NCBI RefSeq assembly: GCF_003837805.1
Contig: NZ_RQIT01000002.1
Coordinates: forward strand, 682,001-746,000
Source: Bradyrhizobium sp. RP6
GTDB taxonomy: Bacteria > Pseudomonadota > Alphaproteobacteria > Rhizobiales > Xanthobacteraceae
Direction: 5' to 3'
DNA length: 64,000 nt
The position numbers were made by a program, and so were the translations under genes. Below are positions 26,031-36,456 of the stretch, in pieces (the first letter of the stretch is position 1; each line of letters begins with the position of its first letter). The notes under the pieces were generated by a model that was not told the DNA's origin, ran no database searches, and saw nothing but the letters and a program-made list of their open reading frames with translations.

Positions 26031-27803
26031 ATGCATCGCTACCGGTCACATACATGCGGCGCGCTCCGCGAGAGCAACATCGGCGAGACGGTCCGCCTGT
26101 CAGGCTGGGTCCATCGCGTTCGCGATCATGGCGGCGTGCTGTTCATCGACCTGCGCGACCATTACGGTCTGACCCAGTGCGTGGTCGACCCGGACTCGCC
26201 GGCGTTCTCGCTGGCCGAGAAGCTGCGCTCGGAATTCGTGGTGCGGATGGACGGCAAGGCCCGCCGCCGCCCCGAGGGCACCGACAACGACGATCTGCCG
26301 ACCGGCAAGGTCGAGGTCTATATCAGCGAGATCGAGGTGCTGGGCCCGGCCGGCGATCTGCCGCTGCCGGTGTTCGGCGACCAGGAATATCCCGAAGACA
26401 TCCGCTTGAAGTACCGCTTCCTCGACCTGCGTCGCGAGAAGCTGCACCAGAACATCATGACGCGCGTCGAGATCATCAAGTCGATGCGCCGGCGCATGGA
26501 GGGGCAGGGCTTCTTCGAGTTCAACACGCCGATCCTGACCGCATCCTCGCCGGAAGGCGCGCGCGACTTCCTGGTGCCCTCGCGCATCCATCCGGGAAAA
26601 TTCTACGCGCTGCCGCAGGCGCCGCAGCAGTACAAGCAGCTGCTGATGATGTCGGGCTTCGACCGCTACTTCCAGATCGCGCCCTGTTTCCGCGACGAGG
26701 ACCCGCGCGCCGACCGTCTGCCGGGCGAGTTCTACCAGCTCGACGTCGAGATGAGTTTTGTCACCCAGGAAGACGTGTTCGCGGCGATGGAACCTGTCAT
26801 CACCGGTGTGTTCGAAGAGTTCGCGAAGGGCAAGCCGGTCACGAAGGGCTGGCGGCGGATTCCGTTCGCGGAAGCCTTGCGCAAATACGGCAGCGACAAG
26901 CCGGACCTGCGCAACCCCATCGAGATGCAGGACGTCTCCGAGCATTTCCGCGGCTCCGGCTTCAAGGTCTTTGCGCGCATGCTCGAAGACCCCAAGAACC
27001 AGGTCTGGGCGATCCCGGCACCGGGCGGCGGCAGCCGCGCGTTCTGCGACCGCATGAATTCGTGGGCGCAGGGCGAAGGCCAGCCCGGCCTCGGCTACAT
27101 CATGTGGCGCGAGGGCGGCGAGGGCGCAGGCCCGCTCGCGAACAACATCGGGCCTGAGCGCACCGCCGCGATCCGCGCACAGCTCGGCCTCAAGGAAGGC
27201 GATGCCGCTTTCTTCGTCGCCGGCGATCCCGACAAGTTCTGGAAGTTCTCAGGCCTGGCCCGCAACAAGGTCGGCGAGGAATTGAACCTCACCGACAAGG
27301 AGCGGTTCGAGCTCGCCTGGATCGTGGACTTCCCGATGTACGAGTACAACGAGGACGACAAGAAGGTCGACTTCTCGCACAACCCGTTCTCGATGCCGCA
27401 GGGCGGCCTCGAGGCCCTGAAGGGCCAGGATCCGCTGACCATCAAGGCGTTCCAGTACGACATCACCTGCAACGGCTACGAGATCGCCTCCGGCGGCATC
27501 CGCAACCACGTGCCGGAGGCGATGGTGAAGGCGTTCGAGATCGCAGGTTACGGCGAGCAGGAAGTGGTCGAGCGTTTCGGCGGCATGTACCGCGCCTTCC
27601 AGTACGGCGCCCCTCCGCATGGCGGCATGGCCGCGGGTGTCGACCGCATCGTGATGCTGCTCTGTGGCACCACGAACTTGCGCGAAATCTCGCTATTCCC
27701 GATGAACCAGCAAGCCATGGACCTCCTGATGGGCGCGCCCTCGGAAGCCACGACGAAGCAGCTCCGCGAACTGCATGTGCGGGTGAACCTGCCGCAGAAG
27801 TGA
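26031..27803 (+). CDS. aspS: aspartyl-tRNA synthetase, probably non-discriminating (Asp/Asn)
   Basis: 590-residue class II synthetase of the bacterial type: N-terminal anticodon OB fold, motif 2 ([20 protein letters not shown]), large insertion domain and motif 3 ([14 protein letters not shown]). In the OB fold it carries RDHGG with His at the position called H31 in Pseudomonas and a Gly in the MDGK loop, residues linked to relaxed specificity for tRNA-Asn; discriminating enzymes have RDLG there. That implies Asn-tRNA formation through GatCAB, which is inference. It starts 188 bases from the divergent selO. Confidence 0.95.
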   Translation: MHRYRSHTCGALRESNIGETVRLSGWVHRVRDHGGVLFIDLRDHYGLTQCVVDPDSPAFSLAEKLRSEFVVRMDGKARRRPEGTDNDDLPTGKVEVYISEIEVLGPAGDLPLPVFGDQEYPEDIRLKYRFLDLRREKLHQNIMTRVEIIKSMRRRMEGQGFFEFNTPILTASSPEGARDFLVPSRIHPGKFYALPQAPQQYKQLLMMSGFDRYFQIAPCFRDEDPRADRLPGEFYQLDVEMSFVTQEDVFAAMEPVITGVFEEFAKGKPVTKGWRRIPFAEALRKYGSDKPDLRNPIEMQDVSEHFRGSGFKVFARMLEDPKNQVWAIPAPGGGSRAFCDRMNSWAQGEGQPGLGYIMWREGGEGAGPLANNIGPERTAAIRAQLGLKEGDAAFFVAGDPDKFWKFSGLARNKVGEELNLTDKERFELAWIVDFPMYEYNEDDKKVDFSHNPFSMPQGGLEALKGQDPLTIKAFQYDITCNGYEIASGGIRNHVPEAMVKAFEIAGYGEQEVVERFGGMYRAFQYGAPPHGGMAAGVDRIVMLLCGTTNLREISLFPMNQQAMDLLMGAPSEATTKQLRELHVRVNLPQK

Positions 27804-27822
27804 GGGGTTCAGCGAGACTTCG

Positions 27823-27986
27823 ATCTCGTGCCCCCGGACGCAACGCAGCGCTGTCCCGGCGATGCGAAGCATCGTCCGGTCAGCGGTGTGGTGCAGAGCC
27901 GGGACCCATCTCTCAGCGAACAGGAAGCACTCTGGGTCCCGGCTCTGCGCAGCAGCGCTGGCGCGCTGCACCGCGTCCGGGACACG
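27823..27986. repeat. palindromic intergenic repeat, CCCGGACGC family
   Basis: A 16-bp perfect inverted pair GCAGAGCCGGGACCCA (27893-27908) and its complement (27933-27948) lies inside a larger region whose ends (CCCCCGGACGC and GCGTCCGGGACACG) are also complementary. It fills the gap between aspS and the next gene and resembles a dispersed repeat of Bradyrhizobium. Confidence 0.8.
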
Positions 27987-27998
27987 TGAGAGCTCGCC

Positions 27999-29965
27999 CT
28001 ACAGCCCCGTCGACGCCTCGATCCTGAACTGCGCCAGCGCGATGATGGGTTCGTTGTTGAGGACATCGATCAGCTGAAGCATCGGCAGCTTGCCGAATGG
28101 CGTCAGCTTGATGGTCAGCGTTTGCCCTGACGTCTCGACGAAGCCGGCGAGTGCGTCGACCGCGGCCTTTACATCGAGATTGGAGGCGGCGACCGTCTCG
28201 CCCTGTGTCCGGATCATCTCGACAATGGCGCTGCGCGCTGTGTCGCGGCTGACTTTCTGCATGCGCGCGAACTGTGTGCCACTGCGAGATCGACCACGCC
28301 GCTGTCGCGCAAGGAGAGCTCGATCGGACCGGCCTCGATGTGCTCGGCCTGGCTCATGGCCTGCGCCGGATCGGTGGTGAACAGGCCGCGTGGCACATTG
28401 GCGAGCGCCAGACGCGCCTGCGCCTTGGCGAGGTTGCCGAGATCGAGCGTGGCAGGCGCAAGCGCGAACGCGCCCGATGATTCCTCCCAGGCCGCGCCGA
28501 GATCGAGATCGATCGCGAGCTTGTCCACGCCTGCCACGATCAGCGGCTGCAGCGCCGGATTGGCGGGATCGGTCGGCGTGACCATCTTCACGACCAGGTT
28601 GGCCTTGCTTGGGATCGATTCCACCAGTTGGCCCCAGTTCAGGCTGATCGTGTCGATGGTGATCGGCTGCCGCGCGTTGTTATGCGGCGCAACCACGCCC
28701 TTGATCTCGGCGCCTTCGAGCACGCGGAACAGGCCGAGCATCTGATCGGGCGAGGGCGGTTGCCCGGGATTGGTGAGACCCGAGGCCCAGCGCATCAGGT
28801 TCGGCATGCTGAGAGATTTGAGCGCGAAGCGCTCCATCTTGAACTGGCCCTGCGGCGAGGGTGCATCGACGCCCTCGATCGCGAATTCGCCCTGCCGGTA
28901 GCGGATCGCATTGATCTTCGCTGTTCCTTGCGGTGTGCCAATCGAGGTCTTGCCGATCTCGGCCTTGCCGATGCGAATACCGTCGTAGAATCCGGCGACT
29001 TTCTCCATCAGCTCGCGCGTTTGCGCCGGCGTTGGCGGGGCCGACTTGTCCAGCGGCATGTTAAACATCTCGAACAAATGGAGCTTCGACGGCTGCACGT
29101 CGATGTTTTCCATCGCGAAGCCGTCGATATCCATACGCATTCCCAGCGCGGACTTGAGGACATAAGGGCCGGTGGAAATTTGCCGGTAGACCCTGCGGTA
29201 GCTGTCGTCACTGCGCCTCTGCGGATCGAGTGCGGCGAGGATCGGGGTCGAGTCGAAATCATTGACGATCATGTCGGAGATTTCGCCAGTCAGCTTGTCC
29301 GCCTTGCTCGGCTGCGTAACGTTGATCGTGAAGGTGGCGCGGTCCATCTTCATTGCATCGACTTTGCCGCGGCCGAGGTTTTGGAGCGTGAGGCCCGAAT
29401 AGACCACTTCACCGCTGCCATTGCTGCTGCCGGCGTCGAAACTGATGTTGATGGACGGAATCATCACGGACGTTGCCGTCACGCTCGCGAACTGGTCGAG
29501 CACGAACCGGTACATGTCGCTGAGGGAGCCCGATGCCGGCGCGTTTTGGACGCGGAGGGGGCCCGCATAGTCGCGCAGCGTCATCTGCGGGATCTTGTAG
29601 GCCAGTTTCAACTTGCCGGGGCCGACTTCGTCCAACGCGATCTCGATACCCGAGAGGTCGATGCCGTCAGCGGCAAAGCGCGTCTCGCCGATCTGGCGGA
29701 CGCCCGTGCTCTTGAAGGCGCCGATCTTGACGTGCCCCTGCAACGGCTTGCCGGGATCGACTGCAATGTCCTCGATTGTCAGCGTCCGGCTCGACTGCTC
29801 GAAGGCGATCTTGCCATGGCTCGCCTTGCCGCCGCCTGAGCGGATCTGCTCGAACGCAGCCTCGACCTCCGCGGCGGCGCGATGCTGTGCGTAGAAATTG
29901 AAGCCGAACCATCCGCCTACGCCGAGCCCGGCTGCCACAATCAGGCCGATCAGGATTCGCTTCAT
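27999..29965 (-). pseudogene. AsmA-like/envelope hypothetical protein, broken by a 2-base frameshift
   Basis: From the ATG at 29965 a signal-anchor (ILIGLIVAAGLGVGGWFGF) leads into about 550 residues of beta-rich, ordinary soluble sequence, probably periplasmic. The frame runs on to a stop at 28214 with an implausible Arg/Ala-rich tail, while the next frame from 28262 continues a convincing C terminus (QKVSRDTARSAIVEM down to FRIEASTGL at 27999). Removing one CA from the CACA at about 28273-28278 restores GVVDLAVAQFARMQKV across the junction. The gene is therefore frameshifted, or the sequence has an error. The family is not recognised beyond a general resemblance to DUF-type envelope proteins. 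Confidence 0.75.
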
Positions 29966-30211
29966 TCCCAGCTCCAGTTGCTCGTTCCGCACCGCGCAAC
30001 CTGCCATATTCGGCAAACGCCGCGCGGTCCAGGGAAAGCTATGGTTTTCAGACAGTTGAATGCGCGCCCTGTTGACGGGGACGCAATCGGATGTTGCCAC
30101 CGGGGCACCCGGCGTGCTTCATCCCGTTTCCATGACCCGGAAATACCGTTCCGCTTGGGCGGCAGCCCGGATCATGCATTTTGATGCCGGTAACGCGAGG
30201 CGAGACTCCGC

Positions 30212-32521
30212 ATGTCCTCCTACTCTGATGATCTCCACCAGGCGGCGCTGGCCTATCATCGTTTGCCGCGCCCCGGAAAGCTCGAGATCCAGGCAAGTAA
30301 GCCGCTTGCCAACCAGCGCGACCTCGCGCTTGCCTATTCTCCGGGCGTTGCCGCGGCCTGCACCGAGATCGCCAAGAACCCGGCCGAGGCGGCCACGCTC
30401 ACCACCCGCGCCAATCTGGTCGCGGTGGTCTCCAACGGCACCGCGGTGCTTGGCCTCGGCAATATCGGCCCGCTGGCTTCCAAGCCGGTGATGGAAGGCA
30501 AGGCGGTCCTGTTCAAGAAATTCGCCGGCATCGACGTGTTCGACATCGAGATCGCCGCCGACACCATCGACCGCGTGGTCGAGACCGTGGCGGCGCTCGA
30601 GCCGACCTTCGGCGGCATCAATCTGGAGGACATCCGCGGACCGGAGTGCTTCGAGATCGAGGCGCGCTTGAAGGAGCGCATGAAGATTCCGGTCTTCCAT
30701 GACGACCAGCACGGCACCGCCATCATTGTAGCCGCCGCCATCAGCAATGGTCTGAGGCTGAACGGCAAGAAGCTGTCCGAGGTCAAGATCGTGGCGTCGG
30801 GGGCAGGGGCCGCGGCGATCGCGACGCTCAATCTTCTGGTGTCGATGGGCGCGCAGCGCAAGAACATCTGGGTCTGCGACATCGATGGGCTCGTGCACGA
30901 GGGACGCAACACCTCGATGGACCGCTGGAAGGCGGTCTATGCGCAGAAGACCGACAAGCGCACGCTCGCCGACGTCATCGGCGGCGCCGACATCTTCATC
31001 GGGCTCTCGGCACCCGGCGTGCTCAAGCCGGAGATGGCCAAGGCGATGGGCGACAAGCCCCTGATTATGGCGCTCGCCAATCCGGTGCCGGAGATCATGC
31101 CGGAGGAGGCGCGCAAGGCGCGCCCCGATGCCATGATCTGCACCGGCCGTTCCGACTATCCGAACCAGGTCAACAACGTCCTCTGCTTTCCCTTCATCTT
31201 CCGCGGCGCGCTCGACGTCGGCGCCACCGCCATCAACGAGGAGATGAAGCACGCCGCCGTCGAAGCCATCGCGCAGCTCGCCCGCGAGGCGCCGTCCGAT
31301 GCCGTCGCGCAGGGTTTTGACACCGGCGAGACCCAAGGGTTCGGCCCGGGCTCGCTGATCCCGAGCCCGTTCGACCCGCGCCTGATTCTGCGCATTGCGC
31401 CGGCTGTTGCCAAGGCGGCGATGGAGTCGGGCGTCGCGACGCGGCCTATCACCAATTTCGACGAATACACCGCGCTGCTCGAGCGCTTCGCCTTCCGCTC
31501 CGGCCTCGTCATGAAGCCGATGTTCGCCAAGGCCAAGACCCAGCCGGTGCGGGTGATCTATGCCGAAGGCGAGGACGAGCGCGTGCTGCGCGCCACGCAG
31601 GTGGTGCTGGAGGAGAATCTGGCGCGGCCGATCCTGGTGGGCCGTCCTTCGGTCGTGGAGGCGCGCATCAAGCGCTTCGGCCTCTCGATCCGCGCCGGCA
31701 AGGACTTCGACCTCGTTAATCCCGAGGACGATCCGCGCTACCGCTCCTATGTGCAGTCTTATGTCGAGGTCGCCGGCCGCCGCGGCGTCACGCCGGATGC
31801 CGCCCGCACGGTCGTGCGCACCAACAACACCGTGATCGCGGCGCTCGCGGTGACGCGCGGGGAGGCGGATGCCATGCTTTGTGGCGTCGAGGGCCGCTAC
31901 ATGAGCCATCTGCGCCATGTCCGCGAGATCATCGGCTTCTCGCCGGGGATCAGCGACTACGCGGCGCTGGCGCTGCTGATCACCAGCAAGGGCGCCTTCT
32001 TCATCGCCGACACGCAAGTTCGGCCCAACCCGACCGCGGAAGAGCTCGCAGAGATCGCATCACTCGCCGCGGTTCACGTGCAGCGCTTCAACATCAAGCC
32101 GAAGATCGCCTTCGTTTCGCACTCGGATTTCGGCAGCTACGACACCGAATCCTCCCGCAAGATGCGGCGGGCGACCCAGTTGTTGAAGGAGAAGCATCCG
32201 GAGATCGAGGCCGACGGCGAGATGCAGGGCGACACTGCACTCTCCGCCACTGCGCGAAGAATGGTGCTGCCGCACTCCAAGCTGGAGGGTGAGGCCAACA
32301 TCATGATCATGCCGACCCTCGATACCGCCAACGTTGCCTATCAGATGATCAAGTCGCTGGCGGACGCGCTCCCCGTTGGTCCGATCCTGGTCGGCCCGGC
32401 GCACCCCGCGCATATCCTGACGCCGTCGGTGACTGCCCGCGGCATCCTCAACATGACGGCTGTTTCAGTCGTCGAAGCGCAGGAGCGCGCCGCCCGGCAG
32501 CAGCCGACGTTGTTCACGTAG
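30212..32521 (+). CDS. maeB: NADP-dependent malic enzyme with phosphotransacetylase-like domain
   Basis: 769 residues in two domains. Residues to about 430 are malic enzyme (oxidative decarboxylation of malate to pyruvate): [40 protein letters not shown]-like metal-site stretch ([19 protein letters not shown]), and the Rossmann [13 protein letters not shown]. From about 440 a phosphotransacetylase-like domain follows ([14 protein letters not shown] to [16 protein letters not shown]), which in this family is regulatory rather than catalytic. MaeB-type enzymes supply pyruvate and NADPH, important in rhizobia using C4 acids. It diverges from the frameshifted envelope gene. Confidence 0.95.
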   Translation: MSSYSDDLHQAALAYHRLPRPGKLEIQASKPLANQRDLALAYSPGVAAACTEIAKNPAEAATLTTRANLVAVVSNGTAVLGLGNIGPLASKPVMEGKAVLFKKFAGIDVFDIEIAADTIDRVVETVAALEPTFGGINLEDIRGPECFEIEARLKERMKIPVFHDDQHGTAIIVAAAISNGLRLNGKKLSEVKIVASGAGAAAIATLNLLVSMGAQRKNIWVCDIDGLVHEGRNTSMDRWKAVYAQKTDKRTLADVIGGADIFIGLSAPGVLKPEMAKAMGDKPLIMALANPVPEIMPEEARKARPDAMICTGRSDYPNQVNNVLCFPFIFRGALDVGATAINEEMKHAAVEAIAQLAREAPSDAVAQGFDTGETQGFGPGSLIPSPFDPRLILRIAPAVAKAAMESGVATRPITNFDEYTALLERFAFRSGLVMKPMFAKAKTQPVRVIYAEGEDERVLRATQVVLEENLARPILVGRPSVVEARIKRFGLSIRAGKDFDLVNPEDDPRYRSYVQSYVEVAGRRGVTPDAARTVVRTNNTVIAALAVTRGEADAMLCGVEGRYMSHLRHVREIIGFSPGISDYAALALLITSKGAFFIADTQVRPNPTAEELAEIASLAAVHVQRFNIKPKIAFVSHSDFGSYDTESSRKMRRATQLLKEKHPEIEADGEMQGDTALSATARRMVLPHSKLEGEANIMIMPTLDTANVAYQMIKSLADALPVGPILVGPAHPAHILTPSVTARGILNMTAVSVVEAQERAARQQPTLFT

Positions 32522-32571
32522 CTGCTTAGCACTCCCTGGACGGCTTTGAGAGGCGTTCGCACCGCGAGACT

Positions 32572-32657
32572 CGTCATGCCCGGGCTTGTCCCGGGCATCC
32601 ACGTTCTTCGTCCCGCGAGGCAAGTCGTGGATGGCCGGGTCGAGCCCGGCCATGACG
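32572..32657. repeat. double-hairpin intergenic repeat, CGTCATG arms
   Basis: Outer arms CGTCATG (32572) and CATGACG (ending 32657) enclose two strong hairpins: ATGCCCGGG/CCCGGGCAT and ATGGCCGGG/CCCGGCCAT. It occupies the gap between maeB and the DoxX gene. The remaining 180 bases up to 32841 hold no gene that I can support. Confidence 0.8.
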
Positions 32658-32840
32658 CCGAGGGCGTTTTGGCCGATCACCGCTCTCGGTTCGATTCCGC
32701 TAGAGAGCGCCAACCGAGCGGAGCGCCGCTCTCTTTTGAATTCCTCGCAGTTCTCCATTTCCCCGTTTGTAAACCGGCGCACGACTCTTCATAATCCCTT
32801 CAAGCGTTCCGTGCTGTAGCGCTTTGCCAAGAGGCCGATC

Positions 32841-33293
32841 ATGCCAGCGTTCGTGACTTTCGGGCGAATCCTGTTCGCCGTGCTGTTCATCTACACGGGC
32901 GCGACCAAGCTCTTTGCCATCCAGGAGACCGCCGACTTCATCGCCACCAAGCTCGTGGTGCCCGAAGTCATCTCGCCTTACGCCAAGCAGGTCGAGACCG
33001 CCACGGCCATGACCACGCCGCAGCTGCTGGCGATCGCGGTCGGCGGAATCGAGATCGTCGCGGGGTTGATGATCGCGCTGAATCTTGGCGCGCGCTTCTT
33101 CGCGATGCTGCTGATCATCTATGTCGGCGTTGCGACCGTCCTGTTCTACGATTTCTGGAACCAGACCCCGCCCGACAACGCCAAGATGCTGGTCGACGCG
33201 CTCAAGAACCTGTCGATCATCGGCGCGCTCTGCATGATCATCGGCTACGGCCGCGCCACGCGTCCGGCCGAGGCGGCCTACGGCGACGTCTAG
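32841..33293 (+). CDS. DoxX family membrane protein
   Basis: 150 residues with four hydrophobic segments: FVTFGRILFAVLFIYTGATKLF, LLAIAVGGIEIVAGLMIAL, FFAMLLIIYVGVATVLF and the last near LSIIGALCMIIGYG. The GATKLF motif after the first helix is a DoxX hallmark. DoxX proteins are inner-membrane proteins of varied function, some linked to thiosulfate oxidation or oxidative stress. It converges on an AraC gene with three bases between stop codons. Confidence 0.88.
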   Translation: MPAFVTFGRILFAVLFIYTGATKLFAIQETADFIATKLVVPEVISPYAKQVETATAMTTPQLLAIAVGGIEIVAGLMIALNLGARFFAMLLIIYVGVATVLFYDFWNQTPPDNAKMLVDALKNLSIIGALCMIIGYGRATRPAEAAYGDV

Positions 33294-33296
33294 CGG

Positions 33297-34412
33297 TCAA
33301 TCCGCTCTCGGGGGCGCGATCTCGCGCATCCAGCGGGAAATCGTTGCGCTGCTCGCTCCATCGCTGCCGTGCTGCAGGCCGAGCAATGCGGCCTCGCGCG
33401 CGGCGCGGGGCGTGATGCCATAGGCCGCCTTGAACGAGCGCGTGAAATGCGCGTCGGTGCCGAGCTGCCAGCGCCGCGCAACCTCGCTGATCCGCGGACC
33501 GCGCGCACCGGAATTGGCGAGGTCGAAGAAGGCGCGGTGCAGCCGGCGGCTGCGGATGTAGTCGGCGATGCCGCCGACCGGGGCGAACAGCCGGTACAGC
33601 GAGGCTCGGGACAGCCCAAAATGGGCGGCGATCGAATTGGCCGACAGATCCTCACTGCCAAGGCCAGCCTCGATGTATTGGCGGATCCGCATCAGGGACG
33701 GGCTCGCCGCGACGCTATGGTCGACATGGGCCTCACCCCGTTCGATTTCGTTGCGAAGGCATGCGGCCAGCAGCGACACCGTGCCCTCGACCACGGATTG
33801 GCATTCGTCGAGGTTCATGCGCGGCGCAAATTCGAAGAGGGCGGTGAGATGCCCCGCCAGCAATCGTGCGATCACGCTGCTGCCCGGCAGGACAAGGCCG
33901 TGCAAATCGTCGACCCGCAAGAGATGGGCGCCGAACATCGGGCGCGGCACGACCAGCGTGACGTTCTCGAACGCCGTGGCCTTGGTCTCCAGCGTCTGGG
34001 CGAGATCGAACAGGCAGATGTCGCCGGCGCGCACGTGCATTGGCCGGGTGCCGGCGACGCCGTCATAGCCGCCCTTCAGATAGAGCTGGAGAATGATATG
34101 GTCGACGCCGCTGCGCGCGATCGTTTCGGGGGTGCGACGGAAACGCTGGCCGCTGGCACGGCTCAGCCCGATCAGCACCGGTCCCATGGCGTAGGAGCTG
34201 AGGTCGGCGCGAAATGGGCCAGGTTCACCGGCGGCGAGCTCGTCGACCTCGAACAGCGTGGCGACGGCTTCCCGCCACGCTGCGACGTTCGCCTCCGTCT
34301 CCATCTGATCGGCGCTGAAGCCGAATGCCGGCAGCAGGGACGATATCGGGCCGACATCATCGTTCAATCCGGAGGCGTCCGTCGGACCTGTGGTCGTGCA
34401 GTCGTCGCTCAT
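33297..34412 (-). CDS. AraC-family transcriptional regulator
   Basis: 371 residues. The C-terminal about 100 residues carry the double helix-turn-helix: AHFGLSRASLYRLFAPVGGIADYI and GPRISEVARRWQLGTDAHFTRSFKAAYG, a typical AraC signature. The N-terminal part is a cupin-like effector domain (GPFRADLSSYAMGPVLIGLSRASG), similar to the AraC-binding-like domain of regulators such as FeaR. The ligand is not evident. Nearby DoxX, deacetylase and reductase genes are possible targets, with no direct evidence. Confidence 0.9.
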   Translation of the reverse strand: MSDDCTTTGPTDASGLNDDVGPISSLLPAFGFSADQMETEANVAAWREAVATLFEVDELAAGEPGPFRADLSSYAMGPVLIGLSRASGQRFRRTPETIARSGVDHIILQLYLKGGYDGVAGTRPMHVRAGDICLFDLAQTLETKATAFENVTLVVPRPMFGAHLLRVDDLHGLVLPGSSVIARLLAGHLTALFEFAPRMNLDECQSVVEGTVSLLAACLRNEIERGEAHVDHSVAASPSLMRIRQYIEAGLGSEDLSANSIAAHFGLSRASLYRLFAPVGGIADYIRSRRLHRAFFDLANSGARGPRISEVARRWQLGTDAHFTRSFKAAYGITPRAAREAALLGLQHGSDGASSATISRWMREIAPPRAD

Positions 34413-34486
34413 TCTCGCCGTGGTCAGTCTTGCTCTTTTGTCTCAGTCTATTGATGCGGTGTGTCTCAGTCGTCAGCTCGTATTGA

Positions 34487-34672
34487 CGCCGCGCCTCGGA
34501 CGTTGGCTATAGCGCCACGACCGCCGTCGGGGCCGATTATCAGGTCTCGGCAAATATGCTAGCCGGCTTTGCGCTGGCCGGCGGCGGGACCAATTTTAGC
34601 TCACCAAACCAGCAAGATACCAAACGGTATTCTGTTGCCGGTACTGTGCATGGGGTTGTTTTCCAGTTTTGA
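34487..34672 (+). pseudogene. autotransporter barrel remnant
   Basis: A 61-codon open stretch following an in-frame TGA and ending in a TGA reads VGADYQVSANMLAGFALAGG and then GTNF, the signature of an autotransporter barrel strand pair found in alphaproteobacteria. No start, signal or other strands are present around it. Its end (34642-34662) is a 21-base sequence also found at 58390-58410 in reverse, so a repeat has replaced the original C terminus. The 34413-34708 gap holds only this remnant. Confidence 0.65.
34642..34662 (-). repeat. 21-base dispersed repeat, copy 1
   Basis: The reverse complement of 58390-58410, identical over 21 bases (core CAACCCCATGCACAGTA). It forms the end of the autotransporter remnant. 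I recall a similar sequence as widespread in Bradyrhizobium intergenic DNA. Confidence 0.7.
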
Positions 34673-34708
34673 GTTGAAGCCGGCGGGAGCGCCGGCGCTG
34701 CCGGCAGG

Positions 34709-35260
34709 CTAACCCCGCCGCCACGGGGTCACGGTCACCTCATGCGCCGCGTCGAGGAGGTAGGGCGCACCCGGCCTCATCCCATGCGCAGCCAGCACCT
34801 CGTGAGGCGTCCGCTGGGGCACGCCGACGAAGCAGCCCTCGCCGCCGGGCAGCCGCACGTGCGGAGCCTCCGACAGCCAGAACGTGTCGTAGCGGTCCAT
34901 GAACATGTCGAACACGACCGGACCGCCGATGATCGCGATCATGCCGGAGGCGATGTCGGCGAAGGCGCAGGCCGCCTCGAAGCTTGCGTGCTGCGGATTC
35001 CACAGCGTCGCATTCGGCATCTCCGGATCGACGGTGAGGTCCCTGATCCTGCGGGTCAGGATCAGCCGCTTGCGCTTCGGCGAATTCGGCTGCTGCTCGT
35101 GCGAGTGCCGGCCATGTACGATCAGCGCAGCGCGATCGAGCGCCTGCTCGAAGAACAGCTTGTCGGATTCGAACTTCAGGCTGTCGGGCATGACGCGATC
35201 GGCGTCGGCAAGCATGCCGTCCGCCGAGACGATCACGTAGCCTTCGATACGGAAAGACAA
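34709..35260 (-). CDS. dihydrofolate reductase-like protein (RibD C-terminal fold)
   Basis: 183 residues starting with YVIVSADGMLADADRVMP, as in DHFR/RibD-C proteins, and carrying the nucleotide-binding stretch MIAIIGGPVVFDMFMDRYDTFWLSEAP. The catalytic residue set of true DHFR is not complete, so it may reduce a pteridine, a ribitylamine-type pyrimidine or another substrate. It starts 7 bases after the polysaccharide deacetylase stop on the same strand and is probably cotranscribed with it. Confidence 0.75.
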   Translation of the reverse strand: MSFRIEGYVIVSADGMLADADRVMPDSLKFESDKLFFEQALDRAALIVHGRHSHEQQPNSPKRKRLILTRRIRDLTVDPEMPNATLWNPQHASFEAACAFADIASGMIAIIGGPVVFDMFMDRYDTFWLSEAPHVRLPGGEGCFVGVPQRTPHEVLAAHGMRPGAPYLLDAAHEVTVTPWRRG

Positions 35261-35267
35261 CGGCCTT

Positions 35268-36293
35268 CTATTCGGAAACGGTCGTCACCACGGAGTTGAC
35301 CGGGCGCTGGCTCACCGTCGGCAGTTTGATGTCCTTGAGCAGCTCCTGGTCGTATTCCGGCAGCGTCGATGCCGGGAACTTGGCGCGCATCGCGACCACC
35401 TTGTAGCCGCCGGCCTTCAGCCGCTTGAGCAACTCGGGCAGCGCCTCCGCGGTGTGCTTCTGGAAGTCGTGCATCAGGATGATGCCCTTGCCCTTGGTCT
35501 CGAGCTTCTTCATTACGGTCTCGACCACCTTTTCGGGCTTGGAAGCCTTGAAATCGAACGAGTCGATGTCGCAGGAGAAGATCCCGACATTGCGGTTGCC
35601 GAGATAGGTGACCATCTCCGCCGGATGCTGGAGCGCCGGGAAGCGGAAGAACGGTGATGGCGAGATGCCGCCGAGCGCCCATCTCACGGCGCTGAAGCCC
35701 TTCTCGATCTCGTCCTTACGCTGCGCTTCGGTGAGCTTCTTGTTGTTGAGGTTGGCGTGCGACCAGGTGTGGGCGCCGACGGTATGGCCTGCCGCGTAGA
35801 CCTGCTTCAGGATTTCCGGCTCATAGGTCGCGTGCTTGCCGATGGAGAAGAAGATGCCGGTGGTGCATTCGTCGGCGAGCGCCTTCAGCACCGCGGGCGT
35901 GTTGCGCGGCCAGGGGCCGTCGTCGAAGGTCAGCACCACCTCGTGGTCGCGCAGGAAGTCGAGCTCCTTGAAATGCTCGAAGCCGAAGCCGGGACCGCCC
36001 GTGGTGTCGATCTCAACGGTGCGGGCGACACCGAGCGCGCCCGGCGTGTTGCAGGCCGCGCGTGCCGGCTGCGGCGGCTGTTTGGGCGGGGGCGGATTGA
36101 CGAAGCCTGCTGGCGCGGCGCCTGTCGCGGGAGCGGCGGCCGGAGCCGTCGCGGGCGCCGATGCGACCGGCGTTGCCGCCGGTGCGGCTTGCGTCGCGGC
36201 TGCCGGCTTCGCGGCCGGTGTCTGCGACCATGCTGCGCCGGTCATCGCAACCGACATCGCGCCTGCCAAAATCAGTCCTGCCGCCACACGCAT
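35268..36293 (-). CDS. polysaccharide deacetylase (NodB/CE4 family), exported
   Basis: 341 residues. A signal peptide (AAGLILAGAMSVAMTGAAWSQ) leads into a long Ala/Pro-rich spacer to about residue 75 and then the NodB domain: the catalytic Asp pair in VVLTFDDGPWPRNT, the metal His motif HTVGAHTWSHANLN, and FRFPALQHPAEM. CE4 enzymes remove N-acetyl groups from chitin-like polymers or peptidoglycan; the exported form with a long linker suggests a cell wall or capsule target rather than Nod factor. Followed at once by the reductase-like gene. Confidence 0.9.
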   Translation of the reverse strand: MRVAAGLILAGAMSVAMTGAAWSQTPAAKPAAATQAAPAATPVASAPATAPAAAPATGAAPAGFVNPPPPKQPPQPARAACNTPGALGVARTVEIDTTGGPGFGFEHFKELDFLRDHEVVLTFDDGPWPRNTPAVLKALADECTTGIFFSIGKHATYEPEILKQVYAAGHTVGAHTWSHANLNNKKLTEAQRKDEIEKGFSAVRWALGGISPSPFFRFPALQHPAEMVTYLGNRNVGIFSCDIDSFDFKASKPEKVVETVMKKLETKGKGIILMHDFQKHTAEALPELLKRLKAGGYKVVAMRAKFPASTLPEYDQELLKDIKLPTVSQRPVNSVVTTVSE

Positions 36294-36456
36294 GGTGTTG
36301 TCCTCGAGATTGGCCCCGTTGTCCCGCCGCGGCTTTTCGCCTGTGGCAAAAACCGTCCTGCCCCAAACGATCCTAGCCTAGATGGTGCGGCATCGCCATT
36401 GCAACGGCTGTTTGACGCCCGGGCCCAATTGTGCCCAGCCGGATGCGGCGCTTGCG

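Noticed and set aside
30119-32017. Long open frame antisense to maeB
   Set aside because: Composition is Arg/Ala/His-rich shadow coding, opposite a clear malic enzyme; it shows no family motif or ribosome site.
35268-36293. NodB of a nodulation cluster
   Set aside because: The protein has a signal peptide and long linker, and no other nod genes or nod box are near, so it is a general exported deacetylase.
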